From Streptomyces kanamyceticus (lineage in GTDB: Bacteria; Actinomycetota; Actinomycetes; Streptomycetales; Streptomycetaceae): DNA of 64,000 nt. How positions within the stretch are numbered: position 1 is the stretch's first letter; the number at the start of each line of letters is the position of its first letter. Under the pieces are notes generated by a model. That model had not been told where the DNA came from, made no database searches, and was given only the letters and a program-made list of their open reading frames with translations. A program made the translations under genes and the position numbers. This document shows positions 26,424 to 35,881 of this stretch, piece after piece. The stretch is taken from NCBI RefSeq assembly GCF_008704495.1, contig NZ_CP023699.1, positions 310,001 through 374,000 on the forward strand. The letters run 5' to 3'.

Positions 26424-29177
26424 TCACGCCCCGACGGCGAGCCTCGCCCGTGCCGCGTCGCGCCGCGCGCGGTACGCGTCGTCGTCCGTCACCCGGAGCA
26501 GCGCGCCGAGCGCCCGCACCGCCCCGTCGTCGTACCCGGCCGCCTCCGCGTCCCGCGCCGCCTCGTCGAGACAGCGCACGCCCTCGATCTCGTCGCCGAG
26601 GCCGACCAGTGCCTCACCGGCCGCCGCGAGCAGCAGCACCCGGGCCGACGCGGGGGCGTCCGGGGCCTGGAGGGAGCTGGCCGCCGTCGCGGTGGAGAGC
26701 GCCGACTGCCATTGCCTGGCGTCGAGTTGATGCCTGGTCAGGTGGTAGAGGGCGAGGCGCTCGGTGTGGCGTTCGCCCGTCGCGCGGGCGATGTCCACGG
26801 CGCGCAGGCAGCCGTCGGCCGCCTCTTCCACGTCGCCGAGGGCGGCCTGCGCCAGGGAGAGGTTGATCAGCGCGGTGGCCTCGCCGCCCGGGTCTCCCGC
26901 GCGGGCGGCGAGTTGCGGGGCCTCCTCCAGGTGGGGCAGCGCCTCCGCGGTGCGGCCCTCCTCGGTCAGGACCCAGCCGAGGAGCGCGAGGACCCGCGAC
27001 TGGGCGTACGCGTCGGCGTCGGCCCGTGCCGCGGCGAGCGCCGTGTACAGGAGCGGGGACCAGCCGTCGAGGACCCGCCACACCATGAGCGGCCACAGCG
27101 CGAGGACGAGGCGCCAGGTCCTGCCGTGCAGCCCGGCCGCGTCCGCGGCGCCCGCCGCGAGGATGAGGTCGTCGCGTTCGGCGGCGTACCAGGCCATCGC
27201 GGCCTCTCGGCCCTCGAACTCCCTTACCTCGGCGGGCGGATGGAACTCATCGGGCAGCTGGAAGCACGGTTCGCCGTCGTGCTCGGCGGCCCGGGCCGCG
27301 GCGAGCCCGGTGGCGATGTAGTGGTCGAGCACGCGGGGCAGGGCGTCGGGGTCGGCGTCCATGCCGCGTGCGTAGAGGCGTACGAGGTCGTGCAGTGTCC
27401 AGCGGCCCGGGGCGCTGTGCGTCAGGAGGTGGGCCGCGGCGAGCTGGTCTAGTGCCGCCTCCGCGGCGGCCGGGGTGGTGCCCGCGAGGGCGGCTGCCGC
27501 GCGGCGGTCGACGCGGGTTCCCGGGTGGCGGCCGAGGTGGGCGAAGTGGTGCGCGGCGCCGGGCGGGAGGCGGCGCACGGACAGCTGGAGGGCCGCGCGC
27601 ACCCCGGTGTCCTCCGCGTCGAGGAGGCTGAGCCTGCGCGTCGCGTCCGACAGTTCGTCCGCCATGGCGGCGAGCGTCCAGTGCGGCTGGTCGGCGAGGC
27701 GGGCCGCGGCGACCCGCAGGGCGAGCGGGAGCCCGTCGCAGAGCCTGGCGAGGCGGCGCGCGGCGATCGGTTCCGCGTGCACCCGTTCGGGTCCGAGCAC
27801 CGCGGCGAGCAGCGCCGCGCTGTCCTCGTCGCCCAGGACGCCGAGCGGCACGGGCCGTGCGGCGTCGGAGGCGATGAGGCCGCGCAGCCGGTGGCGGCTG
27901 GTGACGACGGTGACGCAGTCGGCCCCACCGGGCAGCAGGGGCCTGGCCTGTTCGGAGGAGCGCGCGTTGTCGAGGACGACGAGGATCCTGCGCTCGGCGG
28001 TCAGCGAGCGGAACAGGGCGGCGGCGCTGTTCACCGACTCCGGTATCCGGCGCGGCGCGACACCGAGGGCAAGGAGGAACTCCCTTAGTACGTCGATGAG
28101 TTCGGGCTCGCCCGTGTCGCTGAAGCCGCGCAGGTCGATGTGGAGCCTGCCGTCGGGGAAGCGGTCGCGCTCGCGGTACGCCCAGTGCACCACGAGGGAG
28201 CTCTTGCCCACCCCCGCGGGACCGGTGACCAGGCACACGGGCGCCTCTCCGGAGGCCGCCCCGGACAGCGCGGCGAGCTCGGCGCCGCGTCCGTGGAATC
28301 CGCGCGGCGCGCGCGGCAGCAGATCGACGGGGGCCGCGGTGACGACGGGCACCGACGCGCCGGGGGGCGCGGTACGGGCCGCCGCCCCGCCCCGCTCGCC
28401 CACCGGGACCCCGGCCTCTCCCTCGTCCTCGTCGTCGTACTGTCCGCGCAGGGCCAGGGCGTACGCCTCGGCGAGTTCGCGCCCGGGGTCGACCCCCAGC
28501 TCGTCGGCGAGCAGGCGCCGGGTGCGGTGGAAGCAGTCGAGTGCCTCGGAGCGCCTGCCCGCCCGCCGCAGCGCGGTGACCAGCGCGGCGGAGAGCGATT
28601 CGCGCAGCGGATGGGCGCCCGTCTCGGCGCGCAGCACCGCGGCGGCCCGGGAGTGCTCGCCCAACGTGCCGTATCCCTGGGCGAGTTGCTCGACGGCGGA
28701 GAGGCGGAGCTCCTCCAGGGCGCCCGCCGCGGCCTGCAGCGGCGGGCTGGGGAAGACGCCGTTCAGCGCGGGCCCCTGCCACAGCGCGAGTGCCTCTTGG
28801 TACATGACGACGGCGTCGCCCACCGAGCGCTGGCCGCGGGCGAGGGTGACCAGCTCCTCGAAGCGGTGGGCGTCGAGCAGGCTCTCGGGCATCCGCAGCG
28901 CGTAGGCCGCGCCCTGGGTGGCGAGCTCCACGCCGTACATCGCGGCGTCCGCCGTCTCCAGGAGGGTCCGCAGGTGCGACACGTGTCCCTGGATGACGCT
29001 GCGGGCGCGCGGCGGCGGTTCGTCGTCCCACAGGGCGGCGGTGAGCTGGTCGACGGGGACGGGGAAGTTGGGCCGCAGCAGCAGCGCGGCGAGCAGGCTG
29101 CGCCGCTTGGCGGGGCCGAGCGCGAGGTCACCGGCCTCGGTGGCCACGGACACCGATCCGAGCAGCCGGAACTCCAC
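26424..29177 (-). CDS. AfsR/SARP family transcriptional regulator (SARP-NB-ARC-TPR)
   Basis: A 917-residue regulator. Residues 1-95 form the OmpR-like winged helix (EFRLLGSVSVATEAGDLALG), 96-245 the bacterial transcriptional activation domain (LDAHRFEELVTLARGQ, ELRLSAVEQLAQ), about 290-560 the NB-ARC ATPase with Walker A GPAGVGKSS (319-327) and Walker B RILVVLDNA, and 680-917 TPR repeats. This is the AfsR plan: a stimulus relieves ATPase/TPR inhibition and the SARP part activates antibiotic or developmental promoters. No biosynthetic cluster is directly adjacent; target unknown. Confidence 0.93.
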   Translation of the reverse strand: MEFRLLGSVSVATEAGDLALGPAKRRSLLAALLLRPNFPVPVDQLTAALWDDEPPPRARSVIQGHVSHLRTLLETADAAMYGVELATQGAAYALRMPESLLDAHRFEELVTLARGQRSVGDAVVMYQEALALWQGPALNGVFPSPPLQAAAGALEELRLSAVEQLAQGYGTLGEHSRAAAVLRAETGAHPLRESLSAALVTALRRAGRRSEALDCFHRTRRLLADELGVDPGRELAEAYALALRGQYDDEDEGEAGVPVGERGGAAARTAPPGASVPVVTAAPVDLLPRAPRGFHGRGAELAALSGAASGEAPVCLVTGPAGVGKSSLVVHWAYRERDRFPDGRLHIDLRGFSDTGEPELIDVLREFLLALGVAPRRIPESVNSAAALFRSLTAERRILVVLDNARSSEQARPLLPGGADCVTVVTSRHRLRGLIASDAARPVPLGVLGDEDSAALLAAVLGPERVHAEPIAARRLARLCDGLPLALRVAAARLADQPHWTLAAMADELSDATRRLSLLDAEDTGVRAALQLSVRRLPPGAAHHFAHLGRHPGTRVDRRAAAALAGTTPAAAEAALDQLAAAHLLTHSAPGRWTLHDLVRLYARGMDADPDALPRVLDHYIATGLAAARAAEHDGEPCFQLPDEFHPPAEVREFEGREAAMAWYAAERDDLILAAGAADAAGLHGRTWRLVLALWPLMVWRVLDGWSPLLYTALAAARADADAYAQSRVLALLGWVLTEEGRTAEALPHLEEAPQLAARAGDPGGEATALINLSLAQAALGDVEEAADGCLRAVDIARATGERHTERLALYHLTRHQLDARQWQSALSTATAASSLQAPDAPASARVLLLAAAGEALVGLGDEIEGVRCLDEAARDAEAAGYDDGAVRALGALLRVTDDDAYRARRDAARARLAVGA

Positions 29178-29269
29178 GAAGCCTGCACCTCCAGAAGCGA
29201 AAGATCGACAGCTTATCGTCAGCCGTCGGGGAGCACGGAGCGCCCGGGCGAGGGGAAGGTGGCAGGAAG

Positions 29270-30307
29270 ATGTCCGAGACGCGGTACTTCGAGAAGAGCG
29301 AAGGCGCGGTGGTGCGGCACTGGCGGATCAGCCGGTCCGGCATCCGCTGCCACATCGCCTGGGGGCGGGTCGGCGGGCGCACCCTGGGGTCGAGCATGAC
29401 GCTGGACGACGCGGCACATGCCGTACGCCACGTCAACAAGAAGGTCGCCGAGAAGCTGCGGCAGGGGTACGTGGAGGTCGCCGCCGACCCGTCCTTCGCG
29501 GCGGCCGACGCCGCCCCCGACCCGCTCGCGGACGCGCCGCTCCTTGAGGTGATGCGGGTCAGCGAGTCCCAACGGTACGCGGGGGCCTGGGAGTTCTTCT
29601 GGAACGGGTACGAGGAAGTGGCGGGGCATCCCGGGACGTTCGCGAAGTTCCACGACTTCCGGGCGGGCCCAGGACCCTTCCACGACTATCTGGTCCTCGC
29701 CGATGACGGGCGGCGCGGCCTGTCCTTCGTCGTGAAGGAGCCGGGGCACAGCCGCGAGCGGGTGTCGGCCTTCCTCGACTTCGTCCGGCCCCGCGTCGGC
29801 CTCGCCTTCGACGGCCGCTCCCACCACAAGGTGGCGCTGCCCGCCCCCGTCGGCCGCCTGGACCACGTGCTGTTCTGCGCGCCCTCGCTGCACGGCGCGC
29901 GGTACGGCGGACGGCTCGCGGGCGCGTTCCCCGTGCACGGCTGCGAGATCGCCGACGAGGACACCGAGACGCTGGTCGAGGCCCGCATCAAGGGGCGCGG
30001 CTCGCTGCCGTCGACCACCTGGGACCGCGACCCCTGCCCCGTGCTCGACCTGAAGTTCGACCTGCGCCGCGAGAGCGGCTTCGCGGAGCTCGGCGGCCGC
30101 TCCGCCGTGCGCGAGAAGACGTTCAAGGTCTATCCGCGGCCGATGCTGGAACGCGCGCTCCGGCTGCTGCCGGAGGCGACCGCCGACAGCACCCTGGAGA
30201 TCCGCAACCACCGCCGCGAGGTCCTCACCCTCACCCCGCCCGACCTCGCCCCGGGCACCGCGGCCGAGATCGACCGGTTCCTGCTGGGCGGGCCGGTCCT
30301 GAGGTGA
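29270..30307 (+). CDS. WGR-domain protein of unknown function
   Basis: A 345-residue protein. The N-terminal 75 residues are a WGR domain (TRYFEKSEGAVVRHWRISRSGIRCHIAWGRVGG, then GSSMTLDDAAHAVRHVNKKVAEKLRQGYVEV), a nucleic-acid-binding module otherwise seen in PARPs and MolR-type regulators. The remaining 270 residues (for example FHDYLVLADDGRRGLSFVVKEPG and STTWDRDPCPVLDLKFDLRRESG) match nothing I recognise. No catalytic motif is evident. It is transcribed divergently from the SARP and 66 bp ahead of another unknown gene. Confidence 0.8.
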   Translation: MSETRYFEKSEGAVVRHWRISRSGIRCHIAWGRVGGRTLGSSMTLDDAAHAVRHVNKKVAEKLRQGYVEVAADPSFAAADAAPDPLADAPLLEVMRVSESQRYAGAWEFFWNGYEEVAGHPGTFAKFHDFRAGPGPFHDYLVLADDGRRGLSFVVKEPGHSRERVSAFLDFVRPRVGLAFDGRSHHKVALPAPVGRLDHVLFCAPSLHGARYGGRLAGAFPVHGCEIADEDTETLVEARIKGRGSLPSTTWDRDPCPVLDLKFDLRRESGFAELGGRSAVREKTFKVYPRPMLERALRLLPEATADSTLEIRNHRREVLTLTPPDLAPGTAAEIDRFLLGGPVLR

Positions 30308-30373
30308 GGGCCGCGGCCCCGAGGAACCGGCCGCCCCCTTTACAGACGCGGCGCGAGGCCCTTCCCTCAGGGC

Positions 30374-31276
30374 ATGGAAGCCGCCTGGCCCTCACTGTCC
30401 GCGTCCCTCTCGTCCGCCGTGGTCGCCGCGGCCGTGGCCCTCGTCGTCGCCTTCGTCACGCCGTCGCTCAAGTACGGCTTCGACAAGCGGTTCCACCGGC
30501 GCAAGCTCGACATCGAGTACACCTACGAGCAGCAGAAGGAGCTCCGCAACCGCATCGCCCTCTACAAGGGCCTCCTCCTGGAGACCGGCGGCGCCCTGCG
30601 CAACCGGCTGGCCAACTTTCTCACGCACGAGGCGGACGGCTGGCTGCGCGGCCGGGGCCGGTGCGGCGAGTCCGGCTACTACCTGCGCTCCTTCGCGTAC
30701 CGCATCCTGTGCCTGGTGGCCGCCTGCCGACTCATCGAGCGCCAGGCGCTCTACGTGGACAGCGTCGTCGCGGCCCGCTCCGACCGCAGGTTCCTGGAGG
30801 CGATGAAGCTCAACATCGCCGTATGGACGAGGGCGGACCTGTTCGAGGGCCTTCCGTACGACGGCGGCGCCAACGACGACCACTTCTTCCGCGACCACCT
30901 GACGGACATGGCCGACACGCTCTACGAGGACGGGCGACTGCTCTCCCTCAAGGAGTTCGGCCACCGGCTCGTGGCGGACGACGACGAGTACCTCACCGTC
31001 TTCACCTTCCTGGACGGGGCATGCCGCCAGGAGTCGGCGCGTTTCCGCTTCGACCGGCTCATCGCGGTGCATCTGGTGCTGCTCGCCACCCTCAACCGGT
31101 TCGGGTACGCGTATCAGCGGCTGCCCTACGACCGGTTCGCCGCCGTCGCCCGCGAGTGCGAACATCCCGTCGTCCTCGCCAACCTCTGCGCCATGGTGCG
31201 GGAGTACTGCCTCGACGAGGAGGACGGGTTCCGGTACCTGGTCCGGGCCGCGGAGGGGGTGGGTGCCGGTCAGTGA
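30374..31276 (+). CDS. Hypothetical protein with one N-terminal membrane helix
   Basis: A 300-residue protein I do not recognise. A signal-anchor (SAVVAAAVALVVAFVTPSLKYGF, about 14-36) is followed by a basic patch (KRFHRRK) and a largely helical, Tyr/Phe/Leu/Arg-rich domain (IEYTYEQQKELRNRIALYKGLLLETGGALRNRLANFL, RSFAYRILCLVAACRLIERQALY). It may be anchored with the bulk in the cytosol. It may be co-transcribed with the WGR gene. Its stop overlaps the convergent cydC stop region by 7 bp. Confidence 0.7.
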   Translation: MEAAWPSLSASLSSAVVAAAVALVVAFVTPSLKYGFDKRFHRRKLDIEYTYEQQKELRNRIALYKGLLLETGGALRNRLANFLTHEADGWLRGRGRCGESGYYLRSFAYRILCLVAACRLIERQALYVDSVVAARSDRRFLEAMKLNIAVWTRADLFEGLPYDGGANDDHFFRDHLTDMADTLYEDGRLLSLKEFGHRLVADDDEYLTVFTFLDGACRQESARFRFDRLIAVHLVLLATLNRFGYAYQRLPYDRFAAVARECEHPVVLANLCAMVREYCLDEEDGFRYLVRAAEGVGAGQ

Positions 31277-32997
31277 CGGGCGCGGTCGAGTGTGACGACC
31301 GCGTCGGCACCGGCCAGGCCCGAGCGTTCGTGGGTGACCAGGAGAGTCGTACGACCGCGGGTCGCGTCGAGGATGTCGGCCAGCACGTCGGCCGCCGTGT
31401 CGGGGTCGAGGCCCTCGGTGGGTTCGTCCAGGACGAGGACGGGCGGGTCGGCGAGCAACGCGCGGGCAAGGAGCAGGCGTTGGCGCTGGCCGCCCGACAT
31501 CGTGGCGCCGTCCCCGCCGACGAGGGTGTCCCAGCCGTCGGGCAGCCCCTCGATCCACTCCAGGATCCTGGCCCTGCGCGCCGCTACGCGCAGCTCTGCC
31601 TCGCTCGCGCCGGGGCGGGCGAGGAGGAGGTTGGCGCGGAGGGTGGCGTGGAAGACGTGCGCGTCCTGGGTCATGCCGGTGATCAGGCCGCGGACGTCGG
31701 CGCCCGCGCAGTCGCGCAGCTCGCGTCCGGCGACCCGGATGCTGCCCGCCTCGTACGGGACGAACCGCATGAGCGCCGCGATCAGCGTCGACTTCCCCGA
31801 GCCGCTGGCGCCGACGAGGACGATCCTGCGCCCCGGCGGCAGCCGCAGGCTCACCCCTTGCAGGGCCGGGGGCGCGTCGGGGTGGTGCCGGACCCGGAGG
31901 CCGGTGATCTCCACGCCGACCGGGCCTTCGGTGGGCAGCGGCGCCGGATCGAGGGGTTCGGTGACGGGTGGCGGCGCGTCGAGCACATCGGCCAACCGGC
32001 GTGCGGACACCCGCACTTCGGCCAGTCGCCGCGCGGCGGCGGGCAGGGGCACGAGGGCTTCGAAGGCGACGAGGGCAAGGACCGCGAGGACGGTGAGGCG
32101 CACGGCGGGCAGCGCGCCGTCCGCGTGGGCGCGCAGCGCGAGCCAGGTGACACCGGCCGTCGCGGCGCCCTGGCACAGCAGCACCACGGCGGACGCGAGT
32201 GACGTGGTCAGGGCGCCCCGGCGTTCCAGCGCGGCGATCCGGGAGGCGGCGCGGCGGGCCCGGTCGTGGGTGCGGCCCCGGGCGCCGTAGGCGGCGAGGT
32301 CCGCCGCCCCTCGGGTCAAGTCGACGGTGAGCGCGGCGAGTTCGGCTCGCGCCGCCTTCTCCGTACGGCCCGTACGGCGGGACAGCGCGAGCACCAGCGC
32401 GGGCACCAGGAGTCCGGCCACGGCGAGGAGCAGCCCGAGCAGCACGCCCGCCTGCGGCAGCAGCGCCATGGCGGTGCCGGTGGCGGCCGCGGCGACCGCG
32501 CAGGCGGCCGCCACCGGGATCAGGACCCGCAGGAGCAGGTCCTGGGCGGCGTCGACGTCGTCGACGAGCCGGGTCAGGAGGTCGCCGCCACGGAAGGCCA
32601 GGGTGCCCGCGGGGGCGAGCGGCACGAGCCCCTCGTACACCCGGGTGCGGAAGCCCGCGACGGCCCGGAGCACCCCGTCGTGACCGAGGAGCCTGTCGGT
32701 GTAGCGGAGCGCTCCGCGCCCGAGGGCCAGGGCGCGCACGGCGACGATCGCGAGGCTCACCGAGGCCAGCGGGGGCTGTTCGGCGGCGCGGGTGATCAGC
32801 CAGGAGGCGGTGGCCATCAGCGCGGCCCCCGCGAGGTCACTGCCCGCGGCGGCGAGCGCGGCGGGCAGCAGCCTGCGCCAGTACGGGAGGAGGTGGCGCA
32901 GGAGGCCGAGGGTGGGGTGCCGCCGTGGATGCGACCGGGGCGAGGGGGATGCGGGAGACGCGAGAGGCCCGGGAGCGGCTGCCGTGCAGGACGTCAT
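31270..32997 (-). CDS. cydC: Thiol reductant ABC exporter subunit CydC
   Basis: A 575-residue half-transporter: six TM helices (residues about 35-310, SWLITRAAEQPPLASVSLAIVAVRALALGRGALRYTDRL) then an ABC ATPase with Walker A GASGSGKST, Q-loop, signature MSGGQRQ and Walker B VLVLDEPTEGLDP. With CydD it exports cysteine/glutathione-type thiols needed to assemble cytochrome bd. In several Streptomyces CydC and CydD are one fused protein; here the ATG of cydC overlaps the TGA of cydD by 4 bp, giving two translationally coupled chains. The ATG at 32997 is the only start consistent with the family. Confidence 0.9.
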   Translation of the reverse strand: MTSCTAAAPGPLASPASPSPRSHPRRHPTLGLLRHLLPYWRRLLPAALAAAGSDLAGAALMATASWLITRAAEQPPLASVSLAIVAVRALALGRGALRYTDRLLGHDGVLRAVAGFRTRVYEGLVPLAPAGTLAFRGGDLLTRLVDDVDAAQDLLLRVLIPVAAACAVAAAATGTAMALLPQAGVLLGLLLAVAGLLVPALVLALSRRTGRTEKAARAELAALTVDLTRGAADLAAYGARGRTHDRARRAASRIAALERRGALTTSLASAVVLLCQGAATAGVTWLALRAHADGALPAVRLTVLAVLALVAFEALVPLPAAARRLAEVRVSARRLADVLDAPPPVTEPLDPAPLPTEGPVGVEITGLRVRHHPDAPPALQGVSLRLPPGRRIVLVGASGSGKSTLIAALMRFVPYEAGSIRVAGRELRDCAGADVRGLITGMTQDAHVFHATLRANLLLARPGASEAELRVAARRARILEWIEGLPDGWDTLVGGDGATMSGGQRQRLLLARALLADPPVLVLDEPTEGLDPDTAADVLADILDATRGRTTLLVTHERSGLAGADAVVTLDRARH

Positions 32998-34745
32998 GAG
33001 GTCACCAGGCTTTCCCCGGGTGCCGGTCCGGGGCCGACGAGGAGATCGGGGGCGGGGCCCGTGGGCACGAGGCCGCCCTCCCGTACGGTGACGACCCGGT
33101 CCGCGTGCGGCAGCAGACTCGTCCGGTGGGCGACCACGATCGCGGTGCGCCCGCGCATCAGGTCGACGGTGGCGCGCGTCACGGCGGCCTCGCTCTCGGG
33201 GTCGAGGTGGGCGGTCGGCTCGTCGAGGAGCAGCACGGGCGCGTCCTTGAGGAACGCGCGGGCCAGCGCGATCCGTTGGCGCTGACCCGCCGAGAGCCCG
33301 GCGCCGTGTTCGCCGAGGACCGTGTCGTACGCAAGGGGCAGCTCCGCCACGAAGCGGTCCGCGCAGGCGGCGCGGGCCGCCCGCAGCACCTCGGCGTCGC
33401 TCGCGCCGGGGCGTCCCAGGCGGATGTTGTCGGCGACGGAGGCCGCGAACAGGTGCGGCCGCTGCGGCACCCACGCCACCTGGGCGCGCCATGCGTCGGG
33501 GTCGAGCTCCGCGAGGTCGGCGCCGCCGACGGTGACACGGCCTCGGGCGGGACTCATGAAGCCGAGGAGCAGGGCCAGGAGGGTGGACTTGCCCGCGCCG
33601 CTCGGGCCGACCAGGGCCACGTGTTCGCCGGGGCCGACGGAGAGCGAGACGCGGTGGAGGGCGGGCTCGGCGCGGCCGGGGTACTGGACCGTGACGTCGT
33701 CCAGGCACAGCCGCGCCGTACGGGGGTCGGGGACCGGGGCGCGGGTGCCGGTGGGCTCGGTGGACAGGCCACCCGGGGCGCCGGAGCCGCGCCCGTCCTC
33801 CCGCTCGTCGAGGATCGCGAAGACCCGTTCGGCCACCGCGACGCCCTCCGCGCTGTCGTGGAAAGCCGCGCCCGCCGCGCGCAGCGGCAGATACGCCTCG
33901 GGGGCGAGGAACAGGACGACCAGCGCCGTGCGGAGATCCACGTCGCCGTGCAACAGCCGCAGTCCGACCGGTACGGCGACCAGTGCGACGGAGAGCGTGG
34001 CGAGAGTCTCCAGGACGAAGGAGGAGAGGAACGCCACGCGCAGCGTCCGCATGGTGGCCCGCCGGTGGGCGTCGGCCATCTCGCCCACCACCCGGCTCTG
34101 GTGCCGCTCGCGGCCGAACGCGCGCAGGGTCGGCAGTCCGGCCACCACGTCGAGGAAGTGACCGCCGAGCCGGGCGAGCAACTGCCATTGCCGGGCGGTA
34201 CGTTGAGTGGTGTGCAGGCCGACCAGCGCGCCGAGTACGGGGATCAGCGGCAGTGTCACGACGATGATCAGCGCCGAGGTCCAGTCGGTCCACAGCAGCC
34301 AGCCGACGACCGTGAGGGGCACCACCGCGGCAGCCGCCATCGTGGGCAGATAGCCGACGACGTACGGATCGATGGCGTCGACGCCGCGGGTCAGCAGCGT
34401 CACCGTCTCACCGTGGCGGCGGGACGCGAGAGGCAGCGGCCCGGTGTGCCGGAGCCTGCCGGTGACCTTGTCGCGGAGCGTGCGCTTGGCGTCGGCCGCG
34501 GCGCGCTGCGCGAGCCCGCCGCGGGCCCAGGCGAGGAGCGCGCGCAGTGCCATGACGGCGCCGAGTGCCGCGAGCGGCCCGGTCCGTGGCGGCTGCCCCG
34601 CGAAGCCGTCCGCGAGCACCGTCGCGAGCAGCGCCGCCTGGGCGACGACGAGTCCGCCGCCGGCCAGGGCGAGCACCGTGGAGTACGTCATGTGGCGCCT
34701 CAGCACGGGGAGTTCGCGCATCAGGCGGCGTTCGGCGGGCTTCAT
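32994..34745 (-). CDS. cydD: Thiol reductant ABC exporter subunit CydD
   Basis: A 583-residue half-transporter. The N-terminus RRHMTYSTVLALAGGGLVVAQAALLATVLADGF and the six-TM domain (to about 310) precede an ABC domain with Walker A GPSGAGKST, signature LSAGQRQR and Walker B VLLLDEPTAHLDPES. It partners with CydC downstream (4-bp overlap) and lies 31 bp after cydB, completing a cydABDC operon for the bd-type terminal oxidase. Confidence 0.92.
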   Translation of the reverse strand: MKPAERRLMRELPVLRRHMTYSTVLALAGGGLVVAQAALLATVLADGFAGQPPRTGPLAALGAVMALRALLAWARGGLAQRAAADAKRTLRDKVTGRLRHTGPLPLASRRHGETVTLLTRGVDAIDPYVVGYLPTMAAAAVVPLTVVGWLLWTDWTSALIIVVTLPLIPVLGALVGLHTTQRTARQWQLLARLGGHFLDVVAGLPTLRAFGRERHQSRVVGEMADAHRRATMRTLRVAFLSSFVLETLATLSVALVAVPVGLRLLHGDVDLRTALVVLFLAPEAYLPLRAAGAAFHDSAEGVAVAERVFAILDEREDGRGSGAPGGLSTEPTGTRAPVPDPRTARLCLDDVTVQYPGRAEPALHRVSLSVGPGEHVALVGPSGAGKSTLLALLLGFMSPARGRVTVGGADLAELDPDAWRAQVAWVPQRPHLFAASVADNIRLGRPGASDAEVLRAARAACADRFVAELPLAYDTVLGEHGAGLSAGQRQRIALARAFLKDAPVLLLDEPTAHLDPESEAAVTRATVDLMRGRTAIVVAHRTSLLPHADRVVTVREGGLVPTGPAPDLLVGPGPAPGESLVTS

Positions 34746-34776
34746 TCCTGGCCCCTCTCGTCGCTTGCCGTCGCGG

Positions 34777-35793
34777 TCAGAAGTAGCTGGGGTGGCGTCG
34801 ACCCGTCCGCCCCCGGAAGGCCCACCAGCTCCAGGACTGGTACGCGAGGATCACCGGGACCACCAGGACTCCGAACACGCTGAGGATCTTCAGCGTGGCG
34901 TCGTCGGTGACGGCGTGGTCGATGGTCAGGCCGGTGCCCGCCGAGCTGATCAGGAGGTAGGGGTAGTGGCCCGCGCCCACGAGCAGCACGGGCAGCGCGG
35001 TGGCGCAGCAGGTGGCCGCGAACGCCCGGACCCGGTGACCGCGCGAGAGGGACCACCAGGCTCCGGCGAGCGCCGCCACGAGCAGGGCGGCGATGACCGC
35101 CGAGGTGGCGCGGTTCGTCATCGAGGCACCCGCGCCGAAGAGCGTCAGGAGCAGCGCGATCGAGCCCACGGCGGCCACGCCGGTCAACAGGCTCAGCCCC
35201 ATGTCGCGTGCCTTCGCGGCGAGTTCGGGCGTCGAGCGCAGCGCGACGAATCCGGCGCCGTGCGCCGCGAAGAGCAGTGCGGTGCTCACTCCACAGGCCA
35301 GCACGAACGGCGAGAACACCTCGCCGTAGCCGATGTGGAAGCTCCCGTCGGGCCGCCGTGGCACACCGTGCAGGAGCAGCCCGACGACGAGCCCCCAGCA
35401 CAGCGCGGGCAGCGCGCCGCCGATCACGATCAGGGCGTCCCACCACCGTCGGCCACGTGCGCCGCGTGAACGACCGCGCAGTTGGACGGCCGCGTTGCCG
35501 AGGACCAGGCCGACGAGGATCGCCACGATCAGCGGGTACAGGCCGGACAGGAGCGTGCCTTCCAGGTGCGGGAAGGCACCGAACAGGACACCGGTGAAGG
35601 CGACGAGCCACACCTCGTTGCCCAGGAAGAAGGGTGCGATGGCATCGAGGGCGGCGTTCCTGTCGGGACGGCTCTCGCGGTCGTCGCCGAGGTAGGGATG
35701 CAGCATCTGTACGCCGTAGTCGTACCCGCCGAGCACGAAGTACCCGGCGAGAAGCAAGCCGAGCAGGGCCAGCCAGAGGGTCTCCAGACTCAT
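34777..35793 (-). CDS. cydB: Cytochrome bd ubiquinol/menaquinol oxidase subunit II
   Basis: A 338-residue, roughly nine-TM protein. The CydB start SLETLWLALLGLLLAGYFVLGGYDYGVQMLHPYLG is present, and NEVWLVAFTGVLFGAFPHLEG and GYGEVFSPFVLACG are typical of subunit II, which packs against CydA and contributes no heme ligand in most members. ATG 35793 is used; a longer frame to 35853 begins with non-homologous sequence. It is 88 bp downstream of cydA in the same operon. Confidence 0.92.
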   Translation of the reverse strand: MSLETLWLALLGLLLAGYFVLGGYDYGVQMLHPYLGDDRESRPDRNAALDAIAPFFLGNEVWLVAFTGVLFGAFPHLEGTLLSGLYPLIVAILVGLVLGNAAVQLRGRSRGARGRRWWDALIVIGGALPALCWGLVVGLLLHGVPRRPDGSFHIGYGEVFSPFVLACGVSTALLFAAHGAGFVALRSTPELAAKARDMGLSLLTGVAAVGSIALLLTLFGAGASMTNRATSAVIAALLVAALAGAWWSLSRGHRVRAFAATCCATALPVLLVGAGHYPYLLISSAGTGLTIDHAVTDDATLKILSVFGVLVVPVILAYQSWSWWAFRGRTGRRHPSYF

Positions 35794-35881
35794 TTCGTTC
35801 AACTTTCCGTGGCAGAGGCGGAGTTCAGGCAGAAGAGCAGAAGAGGGGTTCATCGGCGCGCGGGCAGGGGCTCGCGCCGGT

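Noticed and set aside
31270..34293. A fused 1007-residue CydDC-like frame
   Set aside because: The part upstream of 32997 is in a different frame from CydD and reads as Arg-rich noise; CydD and CydC are separate frames with a 4-bp overlap.
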